DNA from: UBA2645 sp044360285
GTDB lineage: Bacteria > Pseudomonadota > Alphaproteobacteria > Rickettsiales > UBA1997
Direction: 5' to 3'
Assembly (NCBI GenBank): GCA_044360285.1
Contig: JBIKKP010000029.1
Coordinates: 1-19,403 of the forward strand
DNA: 19,403 nt
In this document: one piece after another, positions 1-8,069 of the stretch
How positions within the stretch are numbered: position 1 is the stretch's first letter
Layout: every line of letters begins with the position of its first letter
The notes under the pieces: generated by a model
Databases searched by the model: none
What the model saw: the letters and a program-made list of their open reading frames with translations, nothing else
What the model was told of the DNA's origin: nothing
Position numbers and translations under genes: made by a program

Positions 1-3000
1 TGTTTTGGCTTAAATAAAGCTTCGGCGCCAGAACGTTGAAGCCCTTCACGTTGGTGAGTTCGAAGGTTACGATGTCTCTGCTTAATAAGTTCGCCTGATT
101 TTTACTAAGTCCACTAATTGCAACATCATTGGCATCAATCCCAAGCCTTGCCAGTTCGGTTGCGGCGTTGTCGAGGAGTTCTTTGATTTGCAGATTATTG
201 TTGGTCTGGGTTTTTGATAAAAAGAGCGAATCATTGGTCAGCGCCAGAAGTTCTCGGGTGAGTAAAGTTGATTCCACAAAAGCATCGCCAAGCATTCTGG
301 TTGCTGGCGAGGTAAGCGTGCTGCCACTTGTTGCTGAGGTGCGAACATAACGATCAACATTGCTTAAAATCTCGCTTGGATCAAGCCCCAGCTGCGTGAA
401 GTAATAAGAGCTGCCAAAATATTGCGAAGTGTCGGTGAACTGACTTCTGGCTTCAATTAACGGGGTTGTTGCTGCTGGATTTAAATTAATTTTGAAGCTG
501 CCTTCAAAGACTTCCAGAGCACTTCCAAGGCTGGCATAATTTGCCAGCGCTTCAGCAATTGTTTCAGAAATTGAGCCTAAGTCGAGATCGATTTTTCCAT
601 TTTCTTGCAGGCGGCTGGTGTCAACTGAGCCAACGTTTGTTGGTTTATTGAGAGAGTTTGGCCCGCTGATTGTTTGATATTGCGCCAGCTCAACTCCATT
701 AACCAAACTTGCCCTTGAAGTGCCGTTTTGCGTGACGGTCATTGCTTGGCCTGATTTTATGCTCGATAGGAAGTAAGCGAAATTTTCGTAATTTTGCCAA
801 TAAGTGCTCGATCCCCAATTGATATCAACATACTCAATTAGAGCGCTTGGGTCGAGGTTCCAGCGTGCATAGCTTGAATTATTCGCAATGCCATTTTTAT
901 CGCGAAATTGAATTGTCATATTGCCCGCGCTGCTGATAGAAGAGGCGTCATTTTGTAATGAGTTTACATTAAGACTCATCGTTGCGCCGGAACTAATTAG
1001 CGCTGGATCTTCGTTGTTGCGAAGAGTTGTGTAGAATGATGATTGTACATAAACGGCAGGATCACCGTGCCAGCGATCCCAATTTCCGACGTAAGTTGTA
1101 ATCACTGGAACGTAAATGTTTTTCAGAATTTCTGCAGCAATTAGCATGTTGCCGCTGTAAGACAAAATGCTGCCGGAAGTATTTTCCACTAATGCAGTTT
1201 TTTCTCCGGCGGTGTTTTTTTGGATGGCGAGATTTCGAATGGTGTAAGTCTCCGAGCGATTATTGGTGAAATAATTTACGACGTTAAAAGTTGCATCTCT
1301 TCCACTCCAAATCAGCGCACCTGGATTGTTGGTTAGGTTATTCGAAACATTCGCCACTAAATCATTGCGCACTGAAATTTCGCCGAAGTTGCTGAGGTTC
1401 TTTACGTTAAAAGTTGCGTTGTTGTTTGCGGTAAAAAGGGAAGAGGCTACAGAATTGATGAAGCTGCCGTTGCTTGCGGTGAGCGTTGTTTCGCCACTTC
1501 CACCAGTAATTTTTGCCGCTGCATAATTTGTGATGTCGCCCGCAGTTGCACTCAGTGTTGTGTTGGTTGTGCCAAGAATCGTTGCATAGTTTTTGATGCT
1601 GTTGCCAGCACTTAAATCGATGTAACTTCCTGCCGCAAGCCTGGTGGTGGAATTATCTGCCGCAGCAATTCCGTTAGTGATATTTCCGCCAACTCCGCCA
1701 GCAGCAATCGCGGTTAACTTAATAAATCCAGGAAAGCTGAGATTGCGGCTGTTGCTGATGTTTCGCGCCGTGACGTCAAAGTTCGCTGCCTCCAGAGTTC
1801 CGGCAATTGTGTAATCAAGCGGACTTAAATTTAGAGTAAGGGTGGAAGCAGAACTCAACCTTCCTACATCATTATTAAAAGAATTTGTCGCAGTAATTGT
1901 GAGATTGCCGTTGGATAGAATTACTCCTAAGCCACTATTCACAAGGTCCACGCTTGTCACGTTCAAAACATCATCACCAAAAATTAGTGCGGAATTTTCC
2001 AGGCTGCCAATTTCAAGAAGAGTTAAATTATCTGCCGAAAGATCGCTGGAATTTGTAAAAGAAGAAGCTCCAGAAATCGTTGCGCTAAGTGCGTTAATTG
2101 TGCCGAAATTTTGTAGCAAATAAACGTCGGTAATCGTCAAAGTTCCAACATCAAAAGTTCCGCGATTTTTTAAATTTAGACCGTCGCGAATCGTCAAATC
2201 ATCGGCTAAAATGCGCCCAAAAATTTCGATTTGATTGGCGTTGAAAGTGGCGGAATTTGTTTGCAGCAGCGAGGAAGAATTACGGTCGAAAAGCTTGCCT
2301 GCGACATTTGCCTCAACTGAATTTGTGGCAGAAATTTTGTCATAAAAAACATCGCCATTGGCAGAAATGTTAAGCGAATTTGCCGCTAAAATTTCACCAG
2401 ACATTTTCACACCAACACCTTCTTTGGTGGCAATTAAGAAAATTCTTCCTGCCGAAATTGACGCCAAAGATGAGGCATCAATTGCAAAAACTGGAATCGA
2501 TAAATCTCGAGCGGGATCAATTACGGAAGTCGCAGGAGCAAAGCTCTTGCTGGCATAATCATATTTTCCAAAGCCCGCGCCAATTCTGACATCGGCCGAA
2601 GATGATAAAGTAATGGAAGAAAGTAGCTTGATGCTTGAGGCAATAATTTCTGCAGAACTAACTCGCGTTGCATCAAGCCCAAGCCCATCGATGGTAATCA
2701 GCGGAACGTAGAGATTTGGATTGGCCTGACCAACCAAATCAAATCCCAAATTCCCCAACAAATCAAACTCGCTGCGGCCAGCAACCATCAATAAGCGCGA
2801 GGTGTTGATGAATCCGCAGCCCAAGCAAGAAATTCCGTTGGGATTGGCGATGATTAAGTCTGCGCGAGTTCCAGCAATTTCTGCGTAACCACGAAGCTGC
2901 GAAGGATTTGTTGAGGTAACTTCATTCAAAATTACCGAAGCCGAAGCGCCGCCAAGAAGGCTGGGGTTAACATTTACCAATCCGCCAGTTTCGGTGGAAA

Positions 3001-3313
3001 TCACCGCCGTTGCACCACTTCCAGCAGTTGCTCCAGCGCCAGAAAAATTGTTAATGATTTGCCCGGAAGTGTTAATGTTGTAATCGCTAAACTTATTGTG
3101 CGAAAGCCCAGAAGAGTTGGGCGCAGCGATGTTTATTTGATCAACACCTGAAGCAGTTCTGGTGATTTGTGTGTTGGTTGTTCCATCAACAGCAAGGGGC
3201 AGTTCAGCATAAGCAATTCCCACAAACAGAAATTGCTCAAAAATCAGCGAGAAAATTGCGAAGAAAAAAGCGCTCCGACGAATAAACGCCAGAAAACGCA
3301 AGAAGAGAGGCAT
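1..3313 (-). CDS. filamentous haemagglutinin-like two-partner-secretion exoprotein (TpsA), 3' end outside window
   Basis: One uninterrupted reading frame of 1104 codons runs from ATG at 3313 to the window edge; I checked every in-frame triplet and found no stop. Residues 1-36 form a long signal peptide with a charged start, a hydrophobic core and a probable cut after IAYA. Residues 37 to about 290 match the haemagglutination-activity (TPS) domain: GLSHNKFSDYNIN near 69, ILNEV at 128-132, and NPNGI at 157-161 followed by CLGC and then GFINT. The rest is repetitive beta-helix-like sequence rich in N, S, T and A, with recurring NLT/NNxG and LSA/TLS patterns. By family knowledge such proteins cross the inner membrane through Sec and the outer membrane through a TpsB (FhaC-like) pore, acting as adhesins or contact-dependent toxins. 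No tpsB gene is in the window. The C-terminus, which would show any toxin domain, is missing. No clear Shine-Dalgarno is present. Confidence 0.9.
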   Translation of the reverse strand, partial: MPLFLRFLAFIRRSAFFFAIFSLIFEQFLFVGIAYAELPLAVDGTTNTQITRTASGVDQINIAAPNSSGLSHNKFSDYNINTSGQIINNFSGAGATAGSGATAVISTETGGLVNVNPSLLGGASASVILNEVTSTNPSQLRGYAEIAGTRADLIIANPNGISCLGCGFINTSRLLMVAGRSEFDLLGNLGFDLVGQANPNLYVPLITIDGLGLDATRVSSAEIIASSIKLLSSITLSSSADVRIGAGFGKYDYASKSFAPATSVIDPARDLSIPVFAIDASSLASISAGRIFLIATKEGVGVKMSGEILAANSLNISANGDVFYDKISATNSVEANVAGKLFDRNSSSLLQTNSATFNANQIEIFGRILADDLTIRDGLNLKNRGTFDVGTLTITDVYLLQNFGTINALSATISGASSFTNSSDLSADNLTLLEIGSLENSALIFGDDVLNVTSVDLVNSGLGVILSNGNLTITATNSFNNDVGRLSSASTLTLNLSPLDYTIAGTLEAANFDVTARNISNSRNLSFPGFIKLTAIAAGGVGGNITNGIAAADNSTTRLAAGSYIDLSAGNSIKNYATILGTTNTTLSATAGDITNYAAAKITGGSGETTLTASNGSFINSVASSLFTANNNATFNVKNLSNFGEISVRNDLVANVSNNLTNNPGALIWSGRDATFNVVNYFTNNRSETYTIRNLAIQKNTAGEKTALVENTSGSILSYSGNMLIAAEILKNIYVPVITTYVGNWDRWHGDPAVYVQSSFYTTLRNNEDPALISSGATMSLNVNSLQNDASSISSAGNMTIQFRDKNGIANNSSYARWNLDPSALIEYVDINWGSSTYWQNYENFAYFLSSIKSGQAMTVTQNGTSRASLVNGVELAQYQTISGPNSLNKPTNVGSVDTSRLQENGKIDLDLGSISETIAEALANYASLGSALEVFEGSFKINLNPAATTPLIEARSQFTDTSQYFGSSYYFTQLGLDPSEILSNVDRYVRTSATSGSTLTSPATRMLGDAFVESTLLTRELLALTNDSLFLSKTQTNNNLQIKELLDNAATELARLGIDANDVAISGLSKNQANLLSRDIVTFELTNVKGFNVLAPKLYLSQN

Positions 3314-3336
3314 AAAACTTTGTGGTGAAAAGTTTT
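3314..3336 (-). promoter_or_regulatory. AT-rich inverted repeat abutting the exoprotein start codon
   Basis: The 8-bp arms AAAACTTT (3314-3321) and AAAGTTTT (3329-3336) are perfect inverted repeats around a 7-nt loop. In the exoprotein mRNA the hairpin would end directly at the ATG and cover the ribosome-binding region. It could lower translation initiation, but the stem is AT-rich and weak, so the role is inferred. Confidence 0.4.
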
Positions 3337-3352
3337 TTGGAAAGTAGGTTTT

Positions 3353-3382
3353 AAAAAAACGAGCGGCGCAAGATGCCAGCCG
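3353..3382 (-). terminator. possible terminator downstream of the tlpA-like gene
   Basis: Read on the minus strand, an interrupted GC stem (CGGC/GCCG plus an inner GC/GC pair, 2-nt bulge, 5-nt loop) is followed after four bases by seven T residues. It lies 29 bp past the thioredoxin stop and before the exoprotein start, so it would separate the two transcripts. The stem is imperfect and the T run is displaced, so support is modest. Confidence 0.35.
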
Positions 3383-3410
3383 GGATAAAAAGGTAAAGAG
3401 GAAATTTTTG

Positions 3411-3884
3411 CTATTTTTTCAGCAGCGGCTCCAGGACTCGTTCAAAGTCATTTTTATTTGGAGTTCCATCATCTTCATCGAACTTAGTCACAAGCGTTAA
3501 ATTGCGGTCAAAAATATAAGTGACTGGAATGCTGGAGGGCTCTTGAAAGCTGATTTTACTGGCTTCGTCAAAGAGCGCGTTTGGGTAAGAAACCCCTATT
3601 GCTGCCGACAAAACTTTTTTGCGTGCACTTTTCTTGTCAATGCTGACACCAATAATATCAACGCCTTGGCCGTGATATTTTTGATAAATTTCTTCAAGAA
3701 CAAGCATTTCCCTGCGGCACTCTGTGCACCAATAAGCCCAGAAATTTACGATAGTGACGCGGTTTTTTTGTGCGCTTAGATCAAAATTTTTTCCATCAAG
3801 AGTTGGTGCGGTAAGTGTAAAATCATTTGCTGCAGCGCCTAGAGAAATAAGGCATAACCACAAGGCTGTAAAAAAAATCTTCAT
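3411..3884 (-). CDS. TlpA/ResA-like periplasmic thiol:disulfide oxidoreductase
   Basis: A 157-residue protein: signal peptide at about residues 1-19 (MKIFFTALWLCLISLGAAA) and a thioredoxin fold with active site WCTEC (Cys53 and Cys56), the usual cis-proline region (IPVTYIF) and a TlpA-type insertion. The family catalyses reduction of disulfides in periplasmic proteins, for example during cytochrome c maturation or metal-centre assembly; the specific substrate cannot be read here. I chose ATG 3884 because GGGAG lies 7 nt upstream and because its A is the last base of the rsmE TGA stop (TGATG), implying translational coupling. A TTG immediately upstream (3887) is in frame but too close to the Shine-Dalgarno. 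It is the second gene of an rsmE operon. Confidence 0.85.
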   Translation of the reverse strand: MKIFFTALWLCLISLGAAANDFTLTAPTLDGKNFDLSAQKNRVTIVNFWAYWCTECRREMLVLEEIYQKYHGQGVDIIGVSIDKKSARKKVLSAAIGVSYPNALFDEASKISFQEPSSIPVTYIFDRNLTLVTKFDEDDGTPNKNDFERVLEPLLKK

Positions 3885-4618
3885 CAAAAATCTCCCAAAA
3901 ATTCTTGCACCAAAGTCAGTGCGGAAATCGCCGCGGTATCGGCGCGTAGGATTCGCGGCCCCAAACTCATTGCATAAAGATTCATTTTAATACGCATTTT
4001 GGCGAATTCCTCTGAACTAAAACCTCCCTCAGGGCCAACAAGCACAACGATTTCTTTGCCTGCTGCGTGAATTTCTGGTAAAACTTTGCTGGCTTTTTTT
4101 CCTTGATGCGATTCGTCGCAAAGGATGAAAATTTTATTATCCGCAGCATCTTCGAATAAAAAACGATCAAGCTTTTTTGGGGTAAAAATTTGTGGAAAAT
4201 CGTTGCGCTCACATTGCTCGCAAGCCTCTTTGATATTGGCTTTGAAGCGTTCCAAATTGACCTTATCAACAATTGAGTGTTGCGTTAAAATGGGCTGGAA
4301 AGTTGATACGCCAAGCTCGCAAGCCTTGGCGGCGATGAAATCAATTCGTACATTTTTTACCGGCGCAAAAGCCAAGGTGATGTTTGGTAATTTTTTTAAA
4401 TCATTAATTTTGGCGGTGATTTGTAATTGCAGCGATTTCTTGGTGAGGCTTGAAACCACTGCTTCGAAGTCGCCATCAATTCCATTAAAAACATTGATTT
4501 TATCACCAATTTTTTGACGCATTACGTTGGCCAAATAAATAAAATCGCCCTCTTCAATTTTGATTTCTTGGTCAATTTTTAGAGAATTTTCTTCAACAAA
4601 AAGTCGGATCTTTTTCAT
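3884..4618 (-). CDS. rsmE: 16S rRNA (uracil1498-N3)-methyltransferase RsmE
   Basis: A 244-residue SPOUT-family protein. An N-terminal PUA-like RNA-binding region (about residues 1-75) is followed by the knotted methyltransferase domain. Seen motifs are KACELGV at 98-104, EQCER at 134-138, the SAM-binding GPEGGF at 195-200 and LGPRILRADTA at 219-229, all diagnostic of RsmE. The family methylates U1498 in the 30S decoding region. Length is normal. The gene is transcribed away from pstC with only 56 bp between the two starts, so both promoters must lie in or overlap that gap. Its stop overlaps the start of the TlpA-like gene. No strong Shine-Dalgarno precedes ATG 4618. Confidence 0.93.
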   Translation of the reverse strand: MKKIRLFVEENSLKIDQEIKIEEGDFIYLANVMRQKIGDKINVFNGIDGDFEAVVSSLTKKSLQLQITAKINDLKKLPNITLAFAPVKNVRIDFIAAKACELGVSTFQPILTQHSIVDKVNLERFKANIKEACEQCERNDFPQIFTPKKLDRFLFEDAADNKIFILCDESHQGKKASKVLPEIHAAGKEIVVLVGPEGGFSSEEFAKMRIKMNLYAMSLGPRILRADTAAISALTLVQEFLGDF

Positions 4619-4674
4619 ACGTTGCTTTCAAAAAGTAGGGAACTAAAACGCGCCGCAAAAAAGCCTGTAATTCC

Positions 4675-5862
4675 ATGTATTTACTGATTCTAGCGCTGAT
4701 TTCGGTTTTGATATTTTCACTATTGCTAAATCGCAATATCAAAACCGTGCGGCAAAATTCTGACAAAAAAAAGCGCTTCAATTCGCTGCCGCTTCACTAT
4801 GCCTATTGCTATGCTTTGTGGACGGTGCTTTGCGTTATCATAGTTTACACTGCACCGCTGCCAAGCCTTGCCAAATGGATCTTCGCGCCAGTTTTTATTT
4901 TGGCAAATTTTTGGCTGATTAAGAAATTTTACCAAAAAAACTTTAACGCAAAAAACCATTTTGAAAGTGTGGCAACCGCTGGTCTTGCTGGCGTCACCGG
5001 TATTGGAATTTTGATTACTGTCATCATTACCGCATCAATTTTATTCGAATCGATTCGCTTTTTTGAGATGGTAAATCCACTCGAGTTTCTGTTTGGAACC
5101 TCGTGGAACCCGCAAATGGCAATGACCACCGAGCAAGAAGTTGGAAAAAGTGCTTTTGGAATTGTTCCAGTTTTTCTTGGAACTTTGCTCATCACTTTGA
5201 TTGCAATGTTGGTCTCTGTGCCCTTGGGAATTATGGGCGCAATCTATCTTTGTCTTTACGCAAAAGCGCGCAGCCGTGATTATTTAAAACCGGTTTTGGA
5301 AATTCTTGCTGGCGTGCCAACCGTGGTTTATGGCTATTTTGCAGTGATTTTTGTTGCGCCACTTTTCAAAGATATTTTTGCATTAATTGGTGTTGATATT
5401 GCCTCTGAAAGCGCTCTGGCTGCTGGTTTTGTGATGGGCGTGATGATTATTCCTTTTGTTCTTTCACTAACTGACGACGCATTAAACGCAGTGCCGCAAG
5501 CCATGAAAGACGGGGCTTTGGCGATGGGCAGCACAAAATCGGAAATGATCAAAAAAGTGGTTTTGCCTTCGGCGATGCCTTCAATTGTTGGCGCGGTGAT
5601 TTTGGCCGTGTCGCGTGCAATTGGCGAAACGATGATTGTTGTAATGGCGGCGGGACTTGTTGCCAAACTAACTTTCAATCCTCTTGATTCCGTAACCACA
5701 GCAACGGCGCAGATTGTGACGCTTTTGGTGGGTGATCAGGAATTTAATTCGCCAAAAACCCTAGCAGCCTTCGCGCTGGCGCTGACGCTCTTTATCTTCA
5801 CTTTTATCTTCAACATTGTGGCGCTGATTGTGATCAAGAATTACAAGAAAAAATATGGCTAG
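4675..5862 (+). CDS. pstC: phosphate ABC transporter permease PstC
   Basis: A 395-residue multi-spanning inner-membrane protein. The N-terminus has a TM helix at residues 2-19, a basic stretch, then further TM helices and the PstC region FLFGTSWNPQ. The MetI-like permease core follows, with the EAA-loop signature around GALAMGSTKSEMIKKVVLP and the PstC/PstA motif SRAIGETM. With PstA it forms the membrane channel of the high-affinity phosphate importer, working with the periplasmic PstS and the ATPase PstB. A stop at 4636 precedes the frame and no other start lies before 4675, though no good Shine-Dalgarno is visible. The stop overlaps the pstA start by 8 bp. No pstS lies upstream; the neighbour there is the divergent rsmE. 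Confidence 0.93.
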   Translation: MYLLILALISVLIFSLLLNRNIKTVRQNSDKKKRFNSLPLHYAYCYALWTVLCVIIVYTAPLPSLAKWIFAPVFILANFWLIKKFYQKNFNAKNHFESVATAGLAGVTGIGILITVIITASILFESIRFFEMVNPLEFLFGTSWNPQMAMTTEQEVGKSAFGIVPVFLGTLLITLIAMLVSVPLGIMGAIYLCLYAKARSRDYLKPVLEILAGVPTVVYGYFAVIFVAPLFKDIFALIGVDIASESALAAGFVMGVMIIPFVLSLTDDALNAVPQAMKDGALAMGSTKSEMIKKVVLPSAMPSIVGAVILAVSRAIGETMIVVMAAGLVAKLTFNPLDSVTTATAQIVTLLVGDQEFNSPKTLAAFALALTLFIFTFIFNIVALIVIKNYKKKYG

Positions 5863-7069
5863 AGAGATTACTAACCTAAAAAAACGACAGGCCAAAGAGC
5901 AGCGATTTAGGCTGCTTGGCAAGGCATCAATTGCTTTTGCTTTGCTGTTTTTAGTTCTGCTTTTTACAGCAATTTTGCACAAAAGCAGTGGTGCGTTTTT
6001 TAGAACAAAATTGGCGCTGGAAGTTGATTTAACTTCGCAAACAACCGCAGAAAATTTTGATGAACGATTGGCAATAAAAAATGCGCTGCGCTTTGAATTT
6101 CCTGAGGTAAGCGAGCTTTCACAGGTTAATTTGCTTTACCAAATTTTGAGCAAAGTTTCCAACATTGAGCTGCGCGAAGAGTTGAAAAAAGATCCAAATT
6201 TACTTGGAAAAAAATCGCTTTTTTGGTTCAGTGCTTCCTCAAAAGTTGACATGTTTTTTAAGCATAAAGACGCAGCAAGTTTGAACGAAGCGCAGCTTGT
6301 TTGGCTTGAAAAATTTGCTCAAAAAAATCGCATTCAGAAAGTTTTTAACTGGAAATTTTTTACTTTTGCTGACTCGCGCGAGCCAGAAATTGCCGGCATT
6401 GGCGCTGGATTGGTTGGTTCAATTATGGTTATGCTGATCTTCCTTGTTTGTGCATTTCCAGTTGCGGTGATGTGTGCATTTTATCTTGAAGAATTTGCGC
6501 CAAAAAATCGCATCACCGACATCATCGAAATTTCCATAAACAACCTGGCGGCAATTCCATCCATCATTTACGGATTGCTTGGTTTGACGCTTTATTTGCA
6601 ATTCATGAATTTGCCGCGTTCATCAAGTTTAGTGGGTGGAATGACTTTGTTCATGTTGGTTTTACCAGTAATTATCATTGCCACGCGCAACACAATTCGT
6701 TCAATTCCAAACACAATTCGCGATGGCGCTTCGGCGCTTGGTGCGTCAAAAATGCAAACTGTTTTGCACCATCTTTTGCCGCTTTCCGTGCCAGGAATAA
6801 TGACTGGAACAATTTTGGCAATTTCGCGTGCCCTTGGTGAAACCGCGCCGCTGCTGATGATTGGCATGGTTGCATTTATTGCCGATGTGCCGCAGGGGTT
6901 TGCTGATCCTGCAACTGTGCTGCCGGTACAAATTTATCTTTGGTCAGACTCGCCAGAAAGTGGCTTTGCAGAGAAGACTGCGGCGGCAATTTTGGTTCTG
7001 CTTTGTTTCCTGATTTTGCTTAACCTGGTTGCGATAATTTTGCGAAAAAAGTTTGAAAGAAAATGGTAA
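5855..7069 (+). CDS. pstA: phosphate ABC transporter permease PstA
   Basis: A 404-residue permease, longer than enterobacterial PstA because of a roughly 190-residue N-terminal extension of the DUF3333 type found in alphaproteobacteria: a TM helix at about 26-44, then a periplasmic region starting GAFFRTKLALEVDL. The MetI-like core follows IAGIGAGLVGS, with AIPSIIYGLLGL, the EAA loop GASALGASKMQTVLHHLLP and SRALGETAPLL. It partners PstC in phosphate uptake. Its ATG lies inside the pstC 3' end (8-bp overlap), indicating translational coupling. The operon ends in a hairpin 2 bp beyond the stop; pstB and phoU do not follow, so they must be encoded elsewhere. Confidence 0.93.
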   Translation: MAREITNLKKRQAKEQRFRLLGKASIAFALLFLVLLFTAILHKSSGAFFRTKLALEVDLTSQTTAENFDERLAIKNALRFEFPEVSELSQVNLLYQILSKVSNIELREELKKDPNLLGKKSLFWFSASSKVDMFFKHKDAASLNEAQLVWLEKFAQKNRIQKVFNWKFFTFADSREPEIAGIGAGLVGSIMVMLIFLVCAFPVAVMCAFYLEEFAPKNRITDIIEISINNLAAIPSIIYGLLGLTLYLQFMNLPRSSSLVGGMTLFMLVLPVIIIATRNTIRSIPNTIRDGASALGASKMQTVLHHLLPLSVPGIMTGTILAISRALGETAPLLMIGMVAFIADVPQGFADPATVLPVQIYLWSDSPESGFAEKTAAAILVLLCFLILLNLVAIILRKKFERKW

Positions 7070-7070
7070 G

Positions 7071-7094
7071 AAAACAGCCTAAATGGCTGTTTTT
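7071..7094 (+). terminator. terminator of pstCA
   Basis: A perfect 9-bp stem AAAACAGCC / GGCTGTTTT with 5-nt loop TAAAT starts just past the pstA stop and ends in a T run. It is compact and U-tailed, a typical intrinsic terminator. The arms are A- and T-ended, so it could act in both directions. Confidence 0.75.
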
Positions 7095-7134
7095 GGCCTC
7101 TTGGTTTTTTGTTAAGCAAGATGGTTTGTAAGCA

Positions 7135-7953
7135 ATGCGTTTCTCAGAAATAAAGATGAAAACAAAACTGGTTGGAATCCTCAATGTCACTCCGGACTCA
7201 TTTTCTGATGGTGGAAAATTTAATTCGCTTGATGCGGCGTTAAATCAGTTAAAAAAATTGCTCGTAGATGGTGCTGATGTGATTGATATTGGTGCAGAAT
7301 CAACCCGTCCCAAAGCCACGCCAATAGGACCTAAAGAAGAGTGGAATAGATTAGAAAAAATTCTTCCAGCGGCAATCATCGAGGTAAAAAAATTCAACGC
7401 AAAAACTGGTAAAAAAGTTCCTGTTTCCATCGATTCTTACCATTTTGAAACCATCCAAAAGGCGTACGAGGCTGGTATAGAAATTATCAATGACGTCAGC
7501 GGACTTGCTGATGAAAAAATCGTTGAATTTATCGCCGAAAAAAATCTGCAGACAATTTTGATGCATAACCTGGCGATCCATGCCAATCCTGAATTGGTGA
7601 TTAATCCTCATCTTGATATCAACTGGGAAATTTTAAACTTCGCGCGCCAGAAAATTTCTTATCTTGAAAAGCGCGGTGTAAAAAAATCGCAGCTGATTTT
7701 TGATCCAGGAGTTGGTTTTGCTAAGGATGCGTTGCAATCAATTCGTATTTTAAAAGATATCGACGCATTCAGGGTTTTAGGCCTTCCGCTTTATGTTGGT
7801 CATTCAAAAAAATCATTTCTTGATGCGCTGGATATTGAGGGCGACCGCGCTTCCAAAACACTAGAAGTTTCAAAATTTTTGATTGCCAAAAAAGTCGAAT
7901 TTTTGCGGATTCACGATGTTGGTGAGCATCAAAAAATTTTAGCGAAATTTTAA
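7135..7953 (+). CDS. folP: dihydropteroate synthase FolP
   Basis: A 272-residue TIM-barrel enzyme joining p-aminobenzoate to hydroxymethyl-dihydropterin diphosphate in folate synthesis. Visible motifs are GILNVTPDSFSDGG at 14-27 (diphosphate-binding loop 1), IDIGAESTRP (loop 2), VSIDSYHFETIQKAYEAG and INDVSGL, the pterin-site FDPGVGF, HSKKSFL where many homologues have SRKS, and the terminal RIHDV. Loops 1 and 2, the main sulfonamide-related regions, are intact. A second in-frame ATG at 7156 starts seven residues later (MKTKLVGILNVTP) and fits the family N-terminus equally well; neither has a strong Shine-Dalgarno. The gene stands alone between the pstA terminator and the dnaK promoter, with no folK or glmM beside it. 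Confidence 0.92.
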   Translation: MRFSEIKMKTKLVGILNVTPDSFSDGGKFNSLDAALNQLKKLLVDGADVIDIGAESTRPKATPIGPKEEWNRLEKILPAAIIEVKKFNAKTGKKVPVSIDSYHFETIQKAYEAGIEIINDVSGLADEKIVEFIAEKNLQTILMHNLAIHANPELVINPHLDINWEILNFARQKISYLEKRGVKKSQLIFDPGVGFAKDALQSIRILKDIDAFRVLGLPLYVGHSKKSFLDALDIEGDRASKTLEVSKFLIAKKVEFLRIHDVGEHQKILAKF

Positions 7954-7961
7954 GAGCGTAA

Positions 7962-7990
7962 CTTGAATTATCTTGGCACTTTTCCTAGAT
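7962..7990 (+). promoter_or_regulatory. sigma32 (heat-shock)-like promoter for dnaK
   Basis: CTTG at 7962-7965 and CCTAGAT at 7984-7990 are separated by 18 nt. The alphaproteobacterial heat-shock consensus is approximately CTTG-N17/18-CYTATNT, so this differs at one position. It lies about 80 bp before the dnaK ATG, leaving a leader that contains a hairpin. Confidence 0.6.
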
Positions 7991-8022
7991 GAGCAATCCT
8001 GTTGGTTATTGTAAAACCTGCC

Positions 8023-8044
8023 AAGCCTTGCAGCAGTAAGGCTT
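8023..8044 (+). promoter_or_regulatory. hairpin in the dnaK 5' leader
   Basis: A perfect 7-bp inverted repeat, AAGCCTT (8023-8029) and AAGGCTT (8038-8044), with an 8-nt loop sits 25 nt before the dnaK start. It is not followed by a T run, so it is not a terminator. It could stabilise the leader or be left from the folP 3' end. It does not resemble CIRCE, which has 9-bp arms around a 9-bp spacer. Confidence 0.35.
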
Positions 8045-8069
8045 AAATCATAAACAAAAAATCAAAAAT

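Noticed and set aside
129..2589. Several plus-strand frames of 66-93 codons
   Set aside because: They lie opposite the continuous, domain-bearing exoprotein frame on the minus strand and encode no recognisable protein.
4593..4781. Minus-strand frame across the rsmE/pstC gap
   Set aside because: It overlaps both real genes and has no recognisable sequence.
8023..8044. CIRCE operator before dnaK
   Set aside because: The inverted repeat has 7-bp arms and an unrelated sequence; CIRCE has TTAGCACTC/GAGTGCTAA arms.
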